A stretch of DNA of 64,000 bases from PGYR01 sp041675005 (GTDB lineage: Bacteria > Bacteroidota > Ignavibacteria > Kapaibacteriales > UBA2268). The stretch is taken from contig JBAYUQ010000012.1 in NCBI GenBank assembly GCA_041675005.1, positions 24,271 through 88,270 on the forward strand. Reading direction: 5' to 3'. Of this stretch, positions 45,665-55,622 are shown piece after piece (the stretch's first letter is position 1; each line of letters opens with the position of its first letter). The notes beneath the pieces are model-generated. The model searched no databases. It was not told the origin of the DNA and saw nothing but the letters and a program-made list of their open reading frames with translations. The position numbers and the translations under genes are program-made.

Positions 45665-48205
45665 TTATTTTTTAATGAACTTCCCGAATTTTACTGAACC
45701 GTTTTCGTATATAACCTTGACTATATAGGTATTGTTAGGAAGTACACCTAAATCTAGTCTATTCACTTTCTCAAAAACATTGCGAGTTATAATTTTTTGA
45801 CCTTGCATATTATAAATCTCAATCAATTTTTGACTTTCAATATCATCATCAAATTCAAGATTGACAACGCCAGTACTTGGGTTAGGGAAAATTTTAATTT
45901 GATTGTTAGAATAAAAACTAACGATTCCAGTAGTCTGATTCATCAGTCCTACTTTCATACCATTACCAAAACTGCTAACCCACATCTCATTTTGATTATA
46001 TGGGTTAAAAAATACTCGTTCTGGTTGTCGGAAAGGATAGCTTTCCACCAAAGACCAAGCTGGGATATTAGAGCTCATGTCATTACTTTGCCATAAGCCC
46101 TGAGTTTCTGTAGTTAAGAAAGCTTGGTTGTTATTGTTCGGATTAAATGTTATTGATGTAACTCTGTCAAATTGGCTTGCTGTTAACTTAGTCCAATTAA
46201 TACCTCTATTAGTTGTCTTATATAAACCACCTAATCCATTTGGAGCACCTCCCCAGCCACTAAATACTGATACAAACCAAGTGTTTTCACTAGGGTCGTT
46301 TGGGTCAATTACTATATCATTTGTCCAATAATGCATACCTGCATGACTTAAATCAGTCCAAGTATTACTAACATTATTATATATAAATACTCCTGAACTT
46401 GCTGTAAATGTACCAGATGAATTTCTTCTACCAGAATAGGTGCAAATTAAATTACCATCATTAAGTACTTTAAGACATGCCGGATGACCTTCGGTTCTGG
46501 GTGGATTTGGTAATTTAGTCCAAATTGAAGAGCTTAAATTATTTAAATTATCTGTTTTGTATATTCCACCTAGTTGAGAACCTTGAGTTCCTCCAAAATG
46601 TATTACAGAAGCATACATTCTATTGGCATTATTAGGATCTGCTTCAATCCAATAAACAGGGTGATTAAAAACATGAATGTTTTCCCATGTTGCTCCAGAG
46701 TCTAAAGAATAAACAATTTTTCCATTTGCATCGTTGGCATCTATATTCGCATCTTTTAGGTGTGTACTTTGATACATATCGTGAATATTGCTACATGCAC
46801 CAAAAATTTTTTCACCAACTGCCTCAATTCGGTATAAGGAATTTACGCTAAAACCTTTATAATTAAATCCCCATGTATTGCCACTATCAAGACTTCTTAT
46901 ACCGCCGATATCACTGAAGCAAGCCATCATTTTATTTGGACTTTGCCAAGTAATTTGGTGACATGTCGTATTTTCCAAACCAATACTATGATATGATTTA
47001 TTTTTTGGAGTAGGAATTTGCGTAGCATTTTGGTCACTATTACTTACGTATGCCTGCTTCCATGTTTGTGCTCCATCACTACTCACTTGTATATTACTAA
47101 AATTTCCAAAAATTACTTTATTTGAGTTATTCGGAGCTACCGTTATTCCAAAGCAAGTTTCACTCCAAGAATATGCCTTATCTCCTCCAGCTCCTTCCCA
47201 AGCTGTGATGATATTTTCATTATTATTTTTTCTATATACCTTTGACCATGAATTACCTGCATCGATACTTTTAAAAACTAGTGGCCCATCAATCTCACTG
47301 TCACTCCCTGCCAAATACATAACATTGATATCATTTGTAGCCATGGCAGTGTACATTACAAAATCCGATGAAAAATCTATATCCTCGCTTTTACTTTCCC
47401 AGTTCCCATTTGCATTATTCATAATATAAACTCCTTTTGCAAATGAATTATAATCCCAAGGCATTACACCATTATAAACATCATTAGGTGAAGCGGTTAT
47501 ACATAAGAATCGTGTGTTGTCACCAGCTCTTGCTGCCGAAAAATTCCAAATTACCTCATCCGAATTAATACCATTAGTTTTCATAAGCTCAAAATTAATC
47601 CCATTGTCATTACTGTATAAAAGACCTTCATTGGTTCCAATATAAATATTGTTCTCATCATAAAATACACCACCGAATATAATTCCAGATCCATTGTTTG
47701 CAGTATGTTTAACCAAGGAAAAACTACTCCCACCATTATTACTAATTAAAATATCGGCGTAAGCCCCTATTATAATCTGATTTGGATTGTTGTAGTTTGC
47801 TTTGAGTTTATAAATTGCTCCATAATTATCTACATCATAACTAATAATCTGATTCCAAGAATCTCCACCATCAGTCGTTTTTACAGGGTAGCCATAACTC
47901 TGATCACTATGAACACAATATGCAATTTGAGTATTATTAGTAAATTCGTAAGTAGAGGTGTTTTGTACTTGAAGTTTAGAAAAATGTATTTGAGAATATG
48001 AATTTCCAAAATCTGTGCTATGAAACAGCTGACTCATATCACAGCTTGTATAAAATTCATTATCATTGGCTGGATTTATAGTAGGAAAGAATAATGCTCC
48101 ACCACCACCTATACCCTTGGGTATGAAGTTTGCAGGTTGTGAATTAAGAATAAAATTGCAGCAAATAATTAGAATTAGAATTAAATTGATATATTTGGGT
48201 TTCAT
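45665..48205 (-). CDS. Large beta-propeller T9SS protein (BNR/VPS10-like repeats)
   Basis: 846 residues with a signal peptide. It contains many repeats of the type found in sortilin and xyloglucanase-like propellers (NNGGSSFSLV, DNGINFELM, DGAQTWKQAY, DSGATWENI, NRGINWTKL) with Asp/Gly-rich turns and a trailing Trp or aromatic. A T9SS sorting domain closes the protein (IKIFPNPSTGVVNLEF to GSVKFGKFIKK). Such proteins are secreted and may bind or cut polysaccharide, but no catalytic residues were assigned. It stands alone on the minus strand, with a 257-base divergent region to the TPR operon. Confidence 0.8.
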   Translation of the reverse strand: MKPKYINLILILIICCNFILNSQPANFIPKGIGGGGALFFPTINPANDNEFYTSCDMSQLFHSTDFGNSYSQIHFSKLQVQNTSTYEFTNNTQIAYCVHSDQSYGYPVKTTDGGDSWNQIISYDVDNYGAIYKLKANYNNPNQIIIGAYADILISNNGGSSFSLVKHTANNGSGIIFGGVFYDENNIYIGTNEGLLYSNDNGINFELMKTNGINSDEVIWNFSAARAGDNTRFLCITASPNDVYNGVMPWDYNSFAKGVYIMNNANGNWESKSEDIDFSSDFVMYTAMATNDINVMYLAGSDSEIDGPLVFKSIDAGNSWSKVYRKNNNENIITAWEGAGGDKAYSWSETCFGITVAPNNSNKVIFGNFSNIQVSSDGAQTWKQAYVSNSDQNATQIPTPKNKSYHSIGLENTTCHQITWQSPNKMMACFSDIGGIRSLDSGNTWGFNYKGFSVNSLYRIEAVGEKIFGACSNIHDMYQSTHLKDANIDANDANGKIVYSLDSGATWENIHVFNHPVYWIEADPNNANRMYASVIHFGGTQGSQLGGIYKTDNLNNLSSSIWTKLPNPPRTEGHPACLKVLNDGNLICTYSGRRNSSGTFTASSGVFIYNNVSNTWTDLSHAGMHYWTNDIVIDPNDPSENTWFVSVFSGWGGAPNGLGGLYKTTNRGINWTKLTASQFDRVTSITFNPNNNNQAFLTTETQGLWQSNDMSSNIPAWSLVESYPFRQPERVFFNPYNQNEMWVSSFGNGMKVGLMNQTTGIVSFYSNNQIKIFPNPSTGVVNLEFDDDIESQKLIEIYNMQGQKIITRNVFEKVNRLDLGVLPNNTYIVKVIYENGSVKFGKFIKK

Positions 48206-48462
48206 ATTAAAATGCCGATTTTGATATATTGTAAATTAATTTATAATTTAATTTTACCAAAAATGAGATATTTGTTTTATTTCATAACTCATTAATTTAA
48301 CAACATTACTAAATAATACTTAAAAATCCGCCACTTTTTCCGAACTAAATCGTAATTATTGTGTTATTTAAAGAAAATTTGCTAATTTTACCTTGCAGCA
48401 TAGGGTAAGGATTCGAAAATCCCATTTCGTCCTCTCTATATTACTTAAAAACACAGTATAAA

Positions 48463-51400
48463 ATGACGAATTCTAAGATAAAATTATATCTTGTTTTTCT
48501 CTTCCTCGGATATTTTGTGGCTTCGGCTCAAGTTACCGAGACTAGCTATATATATAATGCTGAAGAGTTAGACAAAGCAATAAGGCTATATGATACTAAG
48601 CTCATCAATCTGAGCGAGAGGAAAATCAGCGACGTTATTCGTAATATGCCTGAGAATCCTGCCAATGATAAAGCTCTTATGTTCGAAACCGAACTGGACT
48701 TAATAAAGGGCAATTTCCATATAGCCGAAACAAAACTTCTTGACTTCATAAAAGTTAGGAATAATTCTCCGTTCGTGCCAGTGGCTTATTTCCGTATTGG
48801 TATTATGCATTTCAGACAAGAGAAGTTTGAAACGGCTACTTACTACCTGAATTTCGCCTACGAAACGGCTACTGAGAATTACAATAGCCGCCACGAGAAG
48901 AAAAACAGCAGACCCGATGATGAGTATTATACTATCGGTCATCACTCATTGTATTGGAAAGGGATAGCTGAAAGCCAAATCAATAAACTAAAAGTAGCAA
49001 AGGAAACTCTAGAGCAATGTGCTGAGATATATCCAGAGGGCGAATTCTCCGATGATGCTATATACGCTTATGGTCAGTTATATGAGCAAGAATTTGAGAA
49101 CGAAAAGGCTATTGCAGCTTTCAAGAAAGTAAGAATCGAATACCCTAAGACTAATGTTTACATTGCGTCTCTTATTCGAGAAGCCAATAATTATCTGATT
49201 CTACGTAAGTACCCAGATGCATTATTAGTGCTTGAACGAGCTAATTTCGCTGCTCTTAGCATTATGGATCAGGACTCAGTGGGTAAACTATACGAAAAGC
49301 AAACTAACTTCGAGAATCCACAAGAAGCTATACTCTATCTGCGCGGAGAAGCTAGTAATCTAGCTGGCAACTACGAACAAGCGTTGATGTACTTCGAGAC
49401 TTTCCAAAATACTTTCTTCGGTTCACCACTAGAGTATAAGAGCAAGTTGGGTGCTGGTTGGGCATTGCTAAATTTGGAAAGATACAAAGAAGCATTAGCT
49501 TACTTCGATGATATTATCAAGAACTCTGGCGATGATTATCTTCAAGTGAAATACAATGCTCAGCTTTACAGAGCTGTAACACTTGTTAAGTCGGGTGATG
49601 TAGAAACTGCCAAAACGGAATTAGACGCCCTTTCTCTAAGTACTTCTTTCCCATTCAAAGGGGCTGTATTGCTTGAGCTAGGACAGATTTATTACAAAGA
49701 GAAAGATTATAGTCAAGCTAAAACAGTATTGCAAAGAGCAGAGAGATATGCTCTTTCACCAGTTACTGCTACTCGTATTAATCTACTCCTAGCGGCCACC
49801 CACATGGAGCTTTCTGAGTGGAGTTCTGCAACTGTAACTTACGATAAAGCTATACAAACGATTAAGAATTCTGACTATGTTCTAATGCCTAAGAAAGATT
49901 GGTACATGTCAGAAGCTAGATTCAGAAAAGGTGTTTCGTTAGTGATGGATAAGCGTAGCAACGAGGCTATTGCTTCACTTTCGGCTTACGTAGCAGACGC
50001 TAAGAAAGGTGACCCAAGAATGGAAGAGGCTCTATTTTGGTTGGCAGAGGCGAACTACACAAGTGATTTACTTACAAATGCAGCTCAATCTTACGAGAAG
50101 TTACTTAAAGAATACCCATACCATACTAGAAGAGAGGATATACTCTATTCATTGGGGTGGTCTTATTTCAGAAGACAGAATTTTAAGCAATCAAGCAGAA
50201 TATTCGAACAGTTATTAAGCGAGTTCCCTAAGACGGAATATGGTGTGGAAGTATTAGTCCGCCAAGCTGACGGTTATCACATGATAAAGTCTTATTCTAA
50301 AGCTGCCGAGTACTACAAAAAAGCTGCCGATTTAGGTCCGAAAACTGATGAAGGTAGATATGCTTCATTCCAAAGAGCAGATGCCCTATATAGATTAGGT
50401 AACTACGACCAATCGCTTGTAGCTCTTCAGCAATTTGTGAAAAATTATAGTGGAAGTCCTTTAGCACCTAATGCTATGTACTTAGTTGGATGGATCAAAT
50501 TCCAGCAAAGAAAGTACGATGAAGCGGTTGCTAATTTCAATTTCTTAATTGAAAGATACCCTAATAGTACTTATGTACCAAGAGCATATTATGCTATTGC
50601 AGATTGCTATTATAATAAGAGCGATTTCGAACAAGCTATGGTTTCTTACAAAACAGTAGTTGACAAATTCCCATCGAGCGGTTTAGCGCCTGAAGCTATG
50701 CGTAGTGTTCAGCAATGTCTTATATTACTTGGTAGGGAAGACGAGGCCGTTGGTATTATCAATGATTATGTAGAGAAAAATCAAGATTCACCTTTCACAC
50801 GTAGTTTCCGTTCTGATGGTGCTAGGATACTTTTCGATACTAAAAAATATGACAAAGCAATAGACGAGTATAGCAAAATAATAAATGCGGATCCAAATAA
50901 TCCTGAGAATGCAGAGATACTATATTGGATAGGAAAGAGCTATATTAGTATGGATAAGAAATTGGAAGCTGAAAACGCTTTTATAAAAGTTCAAAAGACT
51001 TATCCTCAAAGTGATTACGCTAGTTTAGCTTTGATGGAAAATGCACTTTTACAAAAGAGCATTGCTAGTGGTAAAAAAGCGGATTCACTTTTCGCTTCAC
51101 TTATAGAATTATATCCAAATGAGAGCTCAGCATCACGAGCAGTATTCGAAAGAGCATTAATCAATTTCACTTTGGGTGATACTGCATTCGGATTGAGTAT
51201 GTATGACTATGCAGTTCAGAATTATCCAGGTGATGAGTATTCGGACGAATCAGCATACCGTCTAGCTAGCTACTATAAGCGTATAGATAGCAATGCTAAA
51301 GCAAGAGATTATTTTTTGAAATTAGCACTTAATAGTAAGAGTAACGAGTTTGTCGCTGAGTCATATTATAGAATTGGTGAACTTTGGAAAAAAGACAAAG

Positions 51401-51636
51401 ATCTAGAGCAAGCTGAAGCAGCTTACCTACAAGTTAAGAATAACTATTCTGGTTATGAAGATTGGTTCTCACTTTCGTTAGTGAATTTAGGTGAGATATA
51501 CGAACAACGAAAAGAGTATCTAAAAGCTAAGGAAATTTACTCTGCACTATTAGAACTTCGTCCGGACGATGACTATGGTAATACGGCAAAAGCAAGAATA
51601 AAGAGAGTAAACCAGGCAATAAAGAAAGATGAATAA
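48463..51636 (+). CDS. Large tetratricopeptide-repeat envelope protein
   Basis: 1057 residues: a signal peptide (ending VASAQ), then TPR and TPR-like helical pairs over nearly the full length (for example YAYGQLYEQEFENEKAIAAF, LGWSYFRRQNFKQSSRIF, YYAIADCYYNKSDFEQAM, YRIGELWKKDKDLEQAE). The pattern resembles periplasmic BamD/YbgF-like scaffolds enlarged into a long solenoid. It heads an operon with an outer-membrane protein, a SPOR protein and TonB, so a scaffolding role in the envelope is plausible. Its stop overlaps the start of the next gene by 8 bases. Confidence 0.83.
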   Translation: MTNSKIKLYLVFLFLGYFVASAQVTETSYIYNAEELDKAIRLYDTKLINLSERKISDVIRNMPENPANDKALMFETELDLIKGNFHIAETKLLDFIKVRNNSPFVPVAYFRIGIMHFRQEKFETATYYLNFAYETATENYNSRHEKKNSRPDDEYYTIGHHSLYWKGIAESQINKLKVAKETLEQCAEIYPEGEFSDDAIYAYGQLYEQEFENEKAIAAFKKVRIEYPKTNVYIASLIREANNYLILRKYPDALLVLERANFAALSIMDQDSVGKLYEKQTNFENPQEAILYLRGEASNLAGNYEQALMYFETFQNTFFGSPLEYKSKLGAGWALLNLERYKEALAYFDDIIKNSGDDYLQVKYNAQLYRAVTLVKSGDVETAKTELDALSLSTSFPFKGAVLLELGQIYYKEKDYSQAKTVLQRAERYALSPVTATRINLLLAATHMELSEWSSATVTYDKAIQTIKNSDYVLMPKKDWYMSEARFRKGVSLVMDKRSNEAIASLSAYVADAKKGDPRMEEALFWLAEANYTSDLLTNAAQSYEKLLKEYPYHTRREDILYSLGWSYFRRQNFKQSSRIFEQLLSEFPKTEYGVEVLVRQADGYHMIKSYSKAAEYYKKAADLGPKTDEGRYASFQRADALYRLGNYDQSLVALQQFVKNYSGSPLAPNAMYLVGWIKFQQRKYDEAVANFNFLIERYPNSTYVPRAYYAIADCYYNKSDFEQAMVSYKTVVDKFPSSGLAPEAMRSVQQCLILLGREDEAVGIINDYVEKNQDSPFTRSFRSDGARILFDTKKYDKAIDEYSKIINADPNNPENAEILYWIGKSYISMDKKLEAENAFIKVQKTYPQSDYASLALMENALLQKSIASGKKADSLFASLIELYPNESSASRAVFERALINFTLGDTAFGLSMYDYAVQNYPGDEYSDESAYRLASYYKRIDSNAKARDYFLKLALNSKSNEFVAESYYRIGELWKKDKDLEQAEAAYLQVKNNYSGYEDWFSLSLVNLGEIYEQRKEYLKAKEIYSALLELRPDDDYGNTAKARIKRVNQAIKKDE

Positions 51637-53227
51637 ACTAAAAAATATATTGCTTTGTGCATTGGCTATGTCTATATATACAGCTAGCGCACAAGAAACA
51701 CAGAAGCCACAGAACACTGAACCGGCTAGTTTTCCAAATGCCATTATAATCGGGAACTATAACCCCGAAACTGGTGGTGGCACAAAGAAATTGCCAGAGA
51801 AGCCAAAGCCGATGAATCAATCATCTTTGGATTCTCTTAATGATAATGAAAAGCAGAAATTTTTACTGCTTCCTCCAGAGAAAATCCCAGCAAATTTTGA
51901 AGTTCCGACATTCCCTAATGGATATTTGGAAGGTTCTTTCGGTAGTTTCCTAACACCGAAAGCAATGGCAGGATTAGATTTTAATATAGATAAATTTGAC
52001 TTTTTCATCAATGGTGGGTTCGAAGGTTCAGACGGTCATGTAACGAATGCAGATTATACTAAAATCCAAGCGAATGCGGATATAGATTATATAGCTCCTG
52101 AACAATTTTGGCTATTTGGTGGTAGTAAGACTAGAACTAAATTTCGCTTTGATAATTGGAATTATAATACTTATGCGATAGATACTGCTGATAATATTAA
52201 CACTACAAAAATATTTATCGGAACTAGTACCGAATCAAATTATAACGATTTTAGATTTGATTCTAAACTTGGGTTCAATATTTTCAGTTTGAATGATAAT
52301 CTGAATGATGGCTCCGAATTCGGGATTAATGGTGGTCTATTTCTTCATAACCCATTTGGATCGGATAAATTTGGGTTAAACGCGGAAGTAGATTTCAGGA
52401 CAACTAATAGCAATGGTAATTCGATGATAAAAGCGAATGCAGTGTTTCCTATTTCTAAGGGAGATTTTTCATTCATAATAGCACCGGGTGTGCAATTAGC
52501 TAATAATACTATTAGTGAGAACAAGCTGGCATTATATGCAGATGTAAATATATCTGCAATTATGAGCCAAGATTTTACATTCTATGCTATTGCAAATACT
52601 GGTTTGAGCAATAACTCATTCGTGGATATGTTCGGGATTAATCCTTATGTGGTTACTTCACCAGTAATAGACTACAAGCACACAATTGCTATGGGTAAGG
52701 TGTTGTTTAACTATCATCCATATACATACATTAGTGCTACTTTCGGAGCTGCTTATTCTATTAATAAGAATGATATAAGCTACACAAATGATAGCACATT
52801 CAGATTTAGTCCTGAATATGTGGGTTCGAATAGATTGCAGGCATTTGCCCAATTATTTTGGGATATAAATGATTTGCAACGTATAACAGCTGATTTGAAC
52901 TTCAACATAACAACACAAGATTCGACTGATAAACAGCTTACTTACGTTCCTACTGTTCAGTTTGCGACTAATTATCATCACTACTTTACTAAGGAGTTTG
53001 GCACAATTATTGGTGTTAAATATATAGGGAATAGATATGCTGATCTTGCAAATTCAATAGAATTAGACGGTTATTTTGATATAACTTTCCGAACAGAGTA
53101 TTATTTCTCTGAAAGTTTAGGAGCTTTTGTTAACTTAGAAAACATATTTAACCAAGATATATATATTTGGAATGGATACAAGCAAAGAGGAATATTTGCT
53201 CAGCTAGGTGTCCTTTACACATTTTAG
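51629..53227 (+). CDS. Outer-membrane beta-barrel protein
   Basis: 532 residues with a Sec signal peptide (ending TASAQ), a Pro/Asn-rich linker (about 25-85), then a barrel of alternating strands with many aromatic ends (MAGLDFNIDKFDFFINGGFEG, FRTEYYFSESLGAFVNLENIF; shown here in part). The C-terminal strand GIFAQLGVLYTF ends in phenylalanine, as many outer-membrane proteins do. The layout resembles the barrel of a TonB-dependent receptor without a recognisable plug. Co-transcribed with the TPR protein upstream and the SPOR and TonB genes downstream. Confidence 0.75.
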   Translation: MNKLKNILLCALAMSIYTASAQETQKPQNTEPASFPNAIIIGNYNPETGGGTKKLPEKPKPMNQSSLDSLNDNEKQKFLLLPPEKIPANFEVPTFPNGYLEGSFGSFLTPKAMAGLDFNIDKFDFFINGGFEGSDGHVTNADYTKIQANADIDYIAPEQFWLFGGSKTRTKFRFDNWNYNTYAIDTADNINTTKIFIGTSTESNYNDFRFDSKLGFNIFSLNDNLNDGSEFGINGGLFLHNPFGSDKFGLNAEVDFRTTNSNGNSMIKANAVFPISKGDFSFIIAPGVQLANNTISENKLALYADVNISAIMSQDFTFYAIANTGLSNNSFVDMFGINPYVVTSPVIDYKHTIAMGKVLFNYHPYTYISATFGAAYSINKNDISYTNDSTFRFSPEYVGSNRLQAFAQLFWDINDLQRITADLNFNITTQDSTDKQLTYVPTVQFATNYHHYFTKEFGTIIGVKYIGNRYADLANSIELDGYFDITFRTEYYFSESLGAFVNLENIFNQDIYIWNGYKQRGIFAQLGVLYTF

Positions 53228-53230
53228 ATT

Positions 53231-54631
53231 ATGGCAGATTTGAACGACGATAGAAAAAAGGAAGAAGAAGAGTACGGTGGTTTCGAACCAGACGAGAACG
53301 ATGACGAATCGTTCATGTTGGAAGACGAAAACGACTATCCTGCTAAACTTCCAGAAGAATTCAGTGATGAACCATCATCTACTGTTAGGGTTACTGCATC
53401 CGTAGAATCCGTAGATGGGGCTGGTGAGTCCGAACCCGAACAAGAAGAGCCAATCGAAGAACCCGAAGAAATAGAAGAAGTTGAGGAGATTCCATCTGTT
53501 GAGGAAGCTGAAGAAGTAGAAGCTGAGATAGAACCCGAAGAACCTGAAGACGAGAGTATCGCTGAAGAGGAAGAGCTAGATTTAGATGATGACTTCAAGA
53601 AAAAATTACAAGCCGATATAGATAAAAGCAAAGCAAAAAGAGAAGCTAATGCAGCAACAGAAGAAGAATCAATTAACTCGGAATCTGCTAAGCAAATAGG
53701 TGATGATGCTGACACAGTAGTTATGCTATCCGATATTGAAGCTGATAAGCCATCTAATGTTAAGTCAGCTGAAGAAGTACCACCTCCGCAAATCGAGGAA
53801 AATATTCCTGAAGTACTGGAAGATGAGGAACTAGAAGAAAAGAAGAAAAAGAAAACTCCTATATGGATATTAATGCTTTACTCTTCTGTTGCTACATTGA
53901 TAGTGACACTAGGTGCTGTAGGACTAATCTGGTATCTGATGAGTGGCGGAAGCGATGACCATAATGCTGATGACCGTAGTAAAAAAGAAGTTGCCGCAAA
54001 TCACAAAGAACACAAGCCAAAACATAAAAAGAAAGCCGTAGAAGTTGATACTATGACTCAAGAAGAGAAGAATTGGCTGGACTCTGTGGATATTAGTAAA
54101 AAGGACACTTTACTTTCTTACGAAGAAGATAAAGAGTTTTTTGCTGGTTTAGAAGATGAGCTCAATGACGAGGGGCAAACGAAAGATAAGCCAAAAGATA
54201 AAATATCTGAAAAACAATTACCCAAGAAAGAAAAACCTAAAACTGTAGAACCTAAGAAAGAAGTTCCAAAGAAGAAAAAAGAAGATATAGCTTCTAATGA
54301 TGTTACTAAATCAGTAGCACCTAAAGAAAAGAAAAAAAGTAATACAAAAATAGATGAATCTGTGTTCTCAATGCCGCAGCCCAATGGACCAGTTCCAGAG
54401 AGAGGACTTTTCATGGTGCAAATATATTCTTCACCTTCTAGAGAAGATGCTGAAAGTTGGCTAGGGCAATTAAAAGCTAGGCAAGTACCGAATGCTATGA
54501 TAACTGAGCAAGAGGTGAAAGGAAGAACTTGGTACAGGGTTCGATACGGCAAATTTGAAACAAAAGAGTCCGCACGTACGTCTGCACTAGAGTTGGGCTA
54601 CTCACAATCTTGGATAGATAGAGTCAAATGA
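53231..54631 (+). CDS. SPOR-domain membrane protein
   Basis: 466 residues. A strongly acidic N-terminal cytoplasmic region (about 1-210, nearly continuous Glu/Asp with Pro) is followed by one transmembrane helix (about 212-238, IWILMLYSSVATLIVTLGAVGLIWYLM in parts), a Lys-rich periplasmic linker, and a C-terminal SPOR domain (about 390-466; FMVQIYSSPSREDAESW, GRTWYRVRYGKFETKESA). SPOR domains bind septal peptidoglycan, which suggests localisation near the division site. The gene starts 3 bases after the barrel gene, and its stop overlaps the TonB start (ATGA). Confidence 0.85.
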   Translation: MADLNDDRKKEEEEYGGFEPDENDDESFMLEDENDYPAKLPEEFSDEPSSTVRVTASVESVDGAGESEPEQEEPIEEPEEIEEVEEIPSVEEAEEVEAEIEPEEPEDESIAEEEELDLDDDFKKKLQADIDKSKAKREANAATEEESINSESAKQIGDDADTVVMLSDIEADKPSNVKSAEEVPPPQIEENIPEVLEDEELEEKKKKKTPIWILMLYSSVATLIVTLGAVGLIWYLMSGGSDDHNADDRSKKEVAANHKEHKPKHKKKAVEVDTMTQEEKNWLDSVDISKKDTLLSYEEDKEFFAGLEDELNDEGQTKDKPKDKISEKQLPKKEKPKTVEPKKEVPKKKKEDIASNDVTKSVAPKEKKKSNTKIDESVFSMPQPNGPVPERGLFMVQIYSSPSREDAESWLGQLKARQVPNAMITEQEVKGRTWYRVRYGKFETKESARTSALELGYSQSWIDRVK

Positions 54632-55392
54632 TAAGACAACCAGATGTACAATCGGGAATAAATATTAGAATTCCTTGGGATTCGAACACAGCTAAGGGTT
54701 TTGCCATAGCAGTGGTCATTATGGTATTGTTTTGGCTTATCTCACCACTTATTAAAATGGAAAAAGCTCAACCCAGAGAAATTAGCTCTTCTATTCCTAT
54801 AGAATTGCTGAACTTCGGAAGTGGTGATGGTACAGGGAAAAGAAGTGGTAACTTAACAGAAGAAGGTAAGTCAGTAAAGGGTAATAGAGCTGAAATTAAC
54901 ATAGAAGATGCTCAAATTGCTTCTAATACTAAGGGCAAATCAGATGCTCAAATAGAAGATGCTTCAAAGTTTATAGCTTCGAATGATATCAAAAGTAATG
55001 ATAATAATAACACGAAATTAACTGGAACTAGTAACAAGAGTGTTGGTAAAGAAGATGGTTCTGATATAGCAGGTACTGGTCTGAAAGATCGTGGTACAGG
55101 CAGAGGAGCTGGGGATGGATTCGGTGATATAGATTGGGGTGGCGGTGGAAATAGAGTTCTACTGAGCAAAAAATTACCACAATTCCCTAAGAGTGTTAAA
55201 TCTAATGCTAGAATAGAACTACGATTCAAAGTATTAGCAGATGGTTCCGTAAGTCAAGTAATTCCTCTTCAGAAAGCTGACCCTGCTCTTGAGCAAGCAG
55301 CTATCAATGCTATCAAGCAATGGAGATTCAACCCACTACAAGAAGACAAAGAAATGTGGGGTACTATTCCTTTAACTTTCATACTTAGATAA
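54628..55392 (+). CDS. TonB-family energy transducer
   Basis: 254 residues: one N-terminal transmembrane helix (about 22-45), a polar Gly/Ser/Asn/Asp linker in place of the usual Pro-rich one, and a C-terminal TonB domain (about 170-254; LPQFPKSVKSNARIELRFKV in part, then AAINAIKQWRFNPL, followed by TIPLTFILR). TonB couples proton-motive force from ExbB/ExbD to outer-membrane receptors. No exbB or exbD lies in the window. It is the fourth gene of the envelope operon. It could serve the haem receptor elsewhere in the window or the barrel encoded two genes upstream. Confidence 0.85.
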   Translation: MIRQPDVQSGINIRIPWDSNTAKGFAIAVVIMVLFWLISPLIKMEKAQPREISSSIPIELLNFGSGDGTGKRSGNLTEEGKSVKGNRAEINIEDAQIASNTKGKSDAQIEDASKFIASNDIKSNDNNNTKLTGTSNKSVGKEDGSDIAGTGLKDRGTGRGAGDGFGDIDWGGGGNRVLLSKKLPQFPKSVKSNARIELRFKVLADGSVSQVIPLQKADPALEQAAINAIKQWRFNPLQEDKEMWGTIPLTFILR

Positions 55393-55566
55393 ATGGCAGA
55401 AGCATATCAGTTCTTTTTGGAGTTACCTACTCTAGTCCAAGTAATCTTAGTTTTACTAACCATATTACTATTCGTAACGATAATCAAGAAATTATTGAAG
55501 TTTTCAATTATAGTGTTGACTATTATCGCTATAGTTATTTACATTTCTGACGTGTTTATCTTGTAA
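55393..55566 (+). CDS. 57-residue two-helix membrane protein
   Basis: The ATG directly follows the TAA of the tonB-like gene (TAAATG), with no spacer. The peptide starts MAEAYQFFLELP, then has a hydrophobic stretch (about 15-31), a basic KKLLK turn (about 32-36) and a second hydrophobic stretch (about 37-51), and ends DVFIL. This is the form of a small inner-membrane hairpin protein. No family was recognised. Adjacency and coupling support a real gene; the size is below usual gene-calling thresholds. It might be a small partner of TonB, but that is inference. Confidence 0.6.
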   Translation: MAEAYQFFLELPTLVQVILVLLTILLFVTIIKKLLKFSIIVLTIIAIVIYISDVFIL

Positions 55567-55591
55567 CTCAAAAAACCTTTGTTTATTTTTG
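55561..55591 (+). promoter_or_regulatory. Candidate Bacteroidota-type promoter of ugd
   Basis: TTG (55561-55563) and TATTTTTG (55584-55591, matching TAnnTTTG) are separated by 20 bases, as in Bacteroidota -33/-7 promoters. The -7 element lies 31 bases before the ugd ATG at 55623. It overlaps the last codons of the 57-residue protein. Confidence 0.45.
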
Positions 55592-55622
55592 AAGTTATTG
55601 AATTTAATAAAATGAGATTTTT

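Noticed and set aside
53335..53715. Long Ser-rich open frame on the minus strand
   Set aside because: It is the complement of the Glu/Asp-rich part of the SPOR protein gene; the skewed composition removes stop codons on the other strand.
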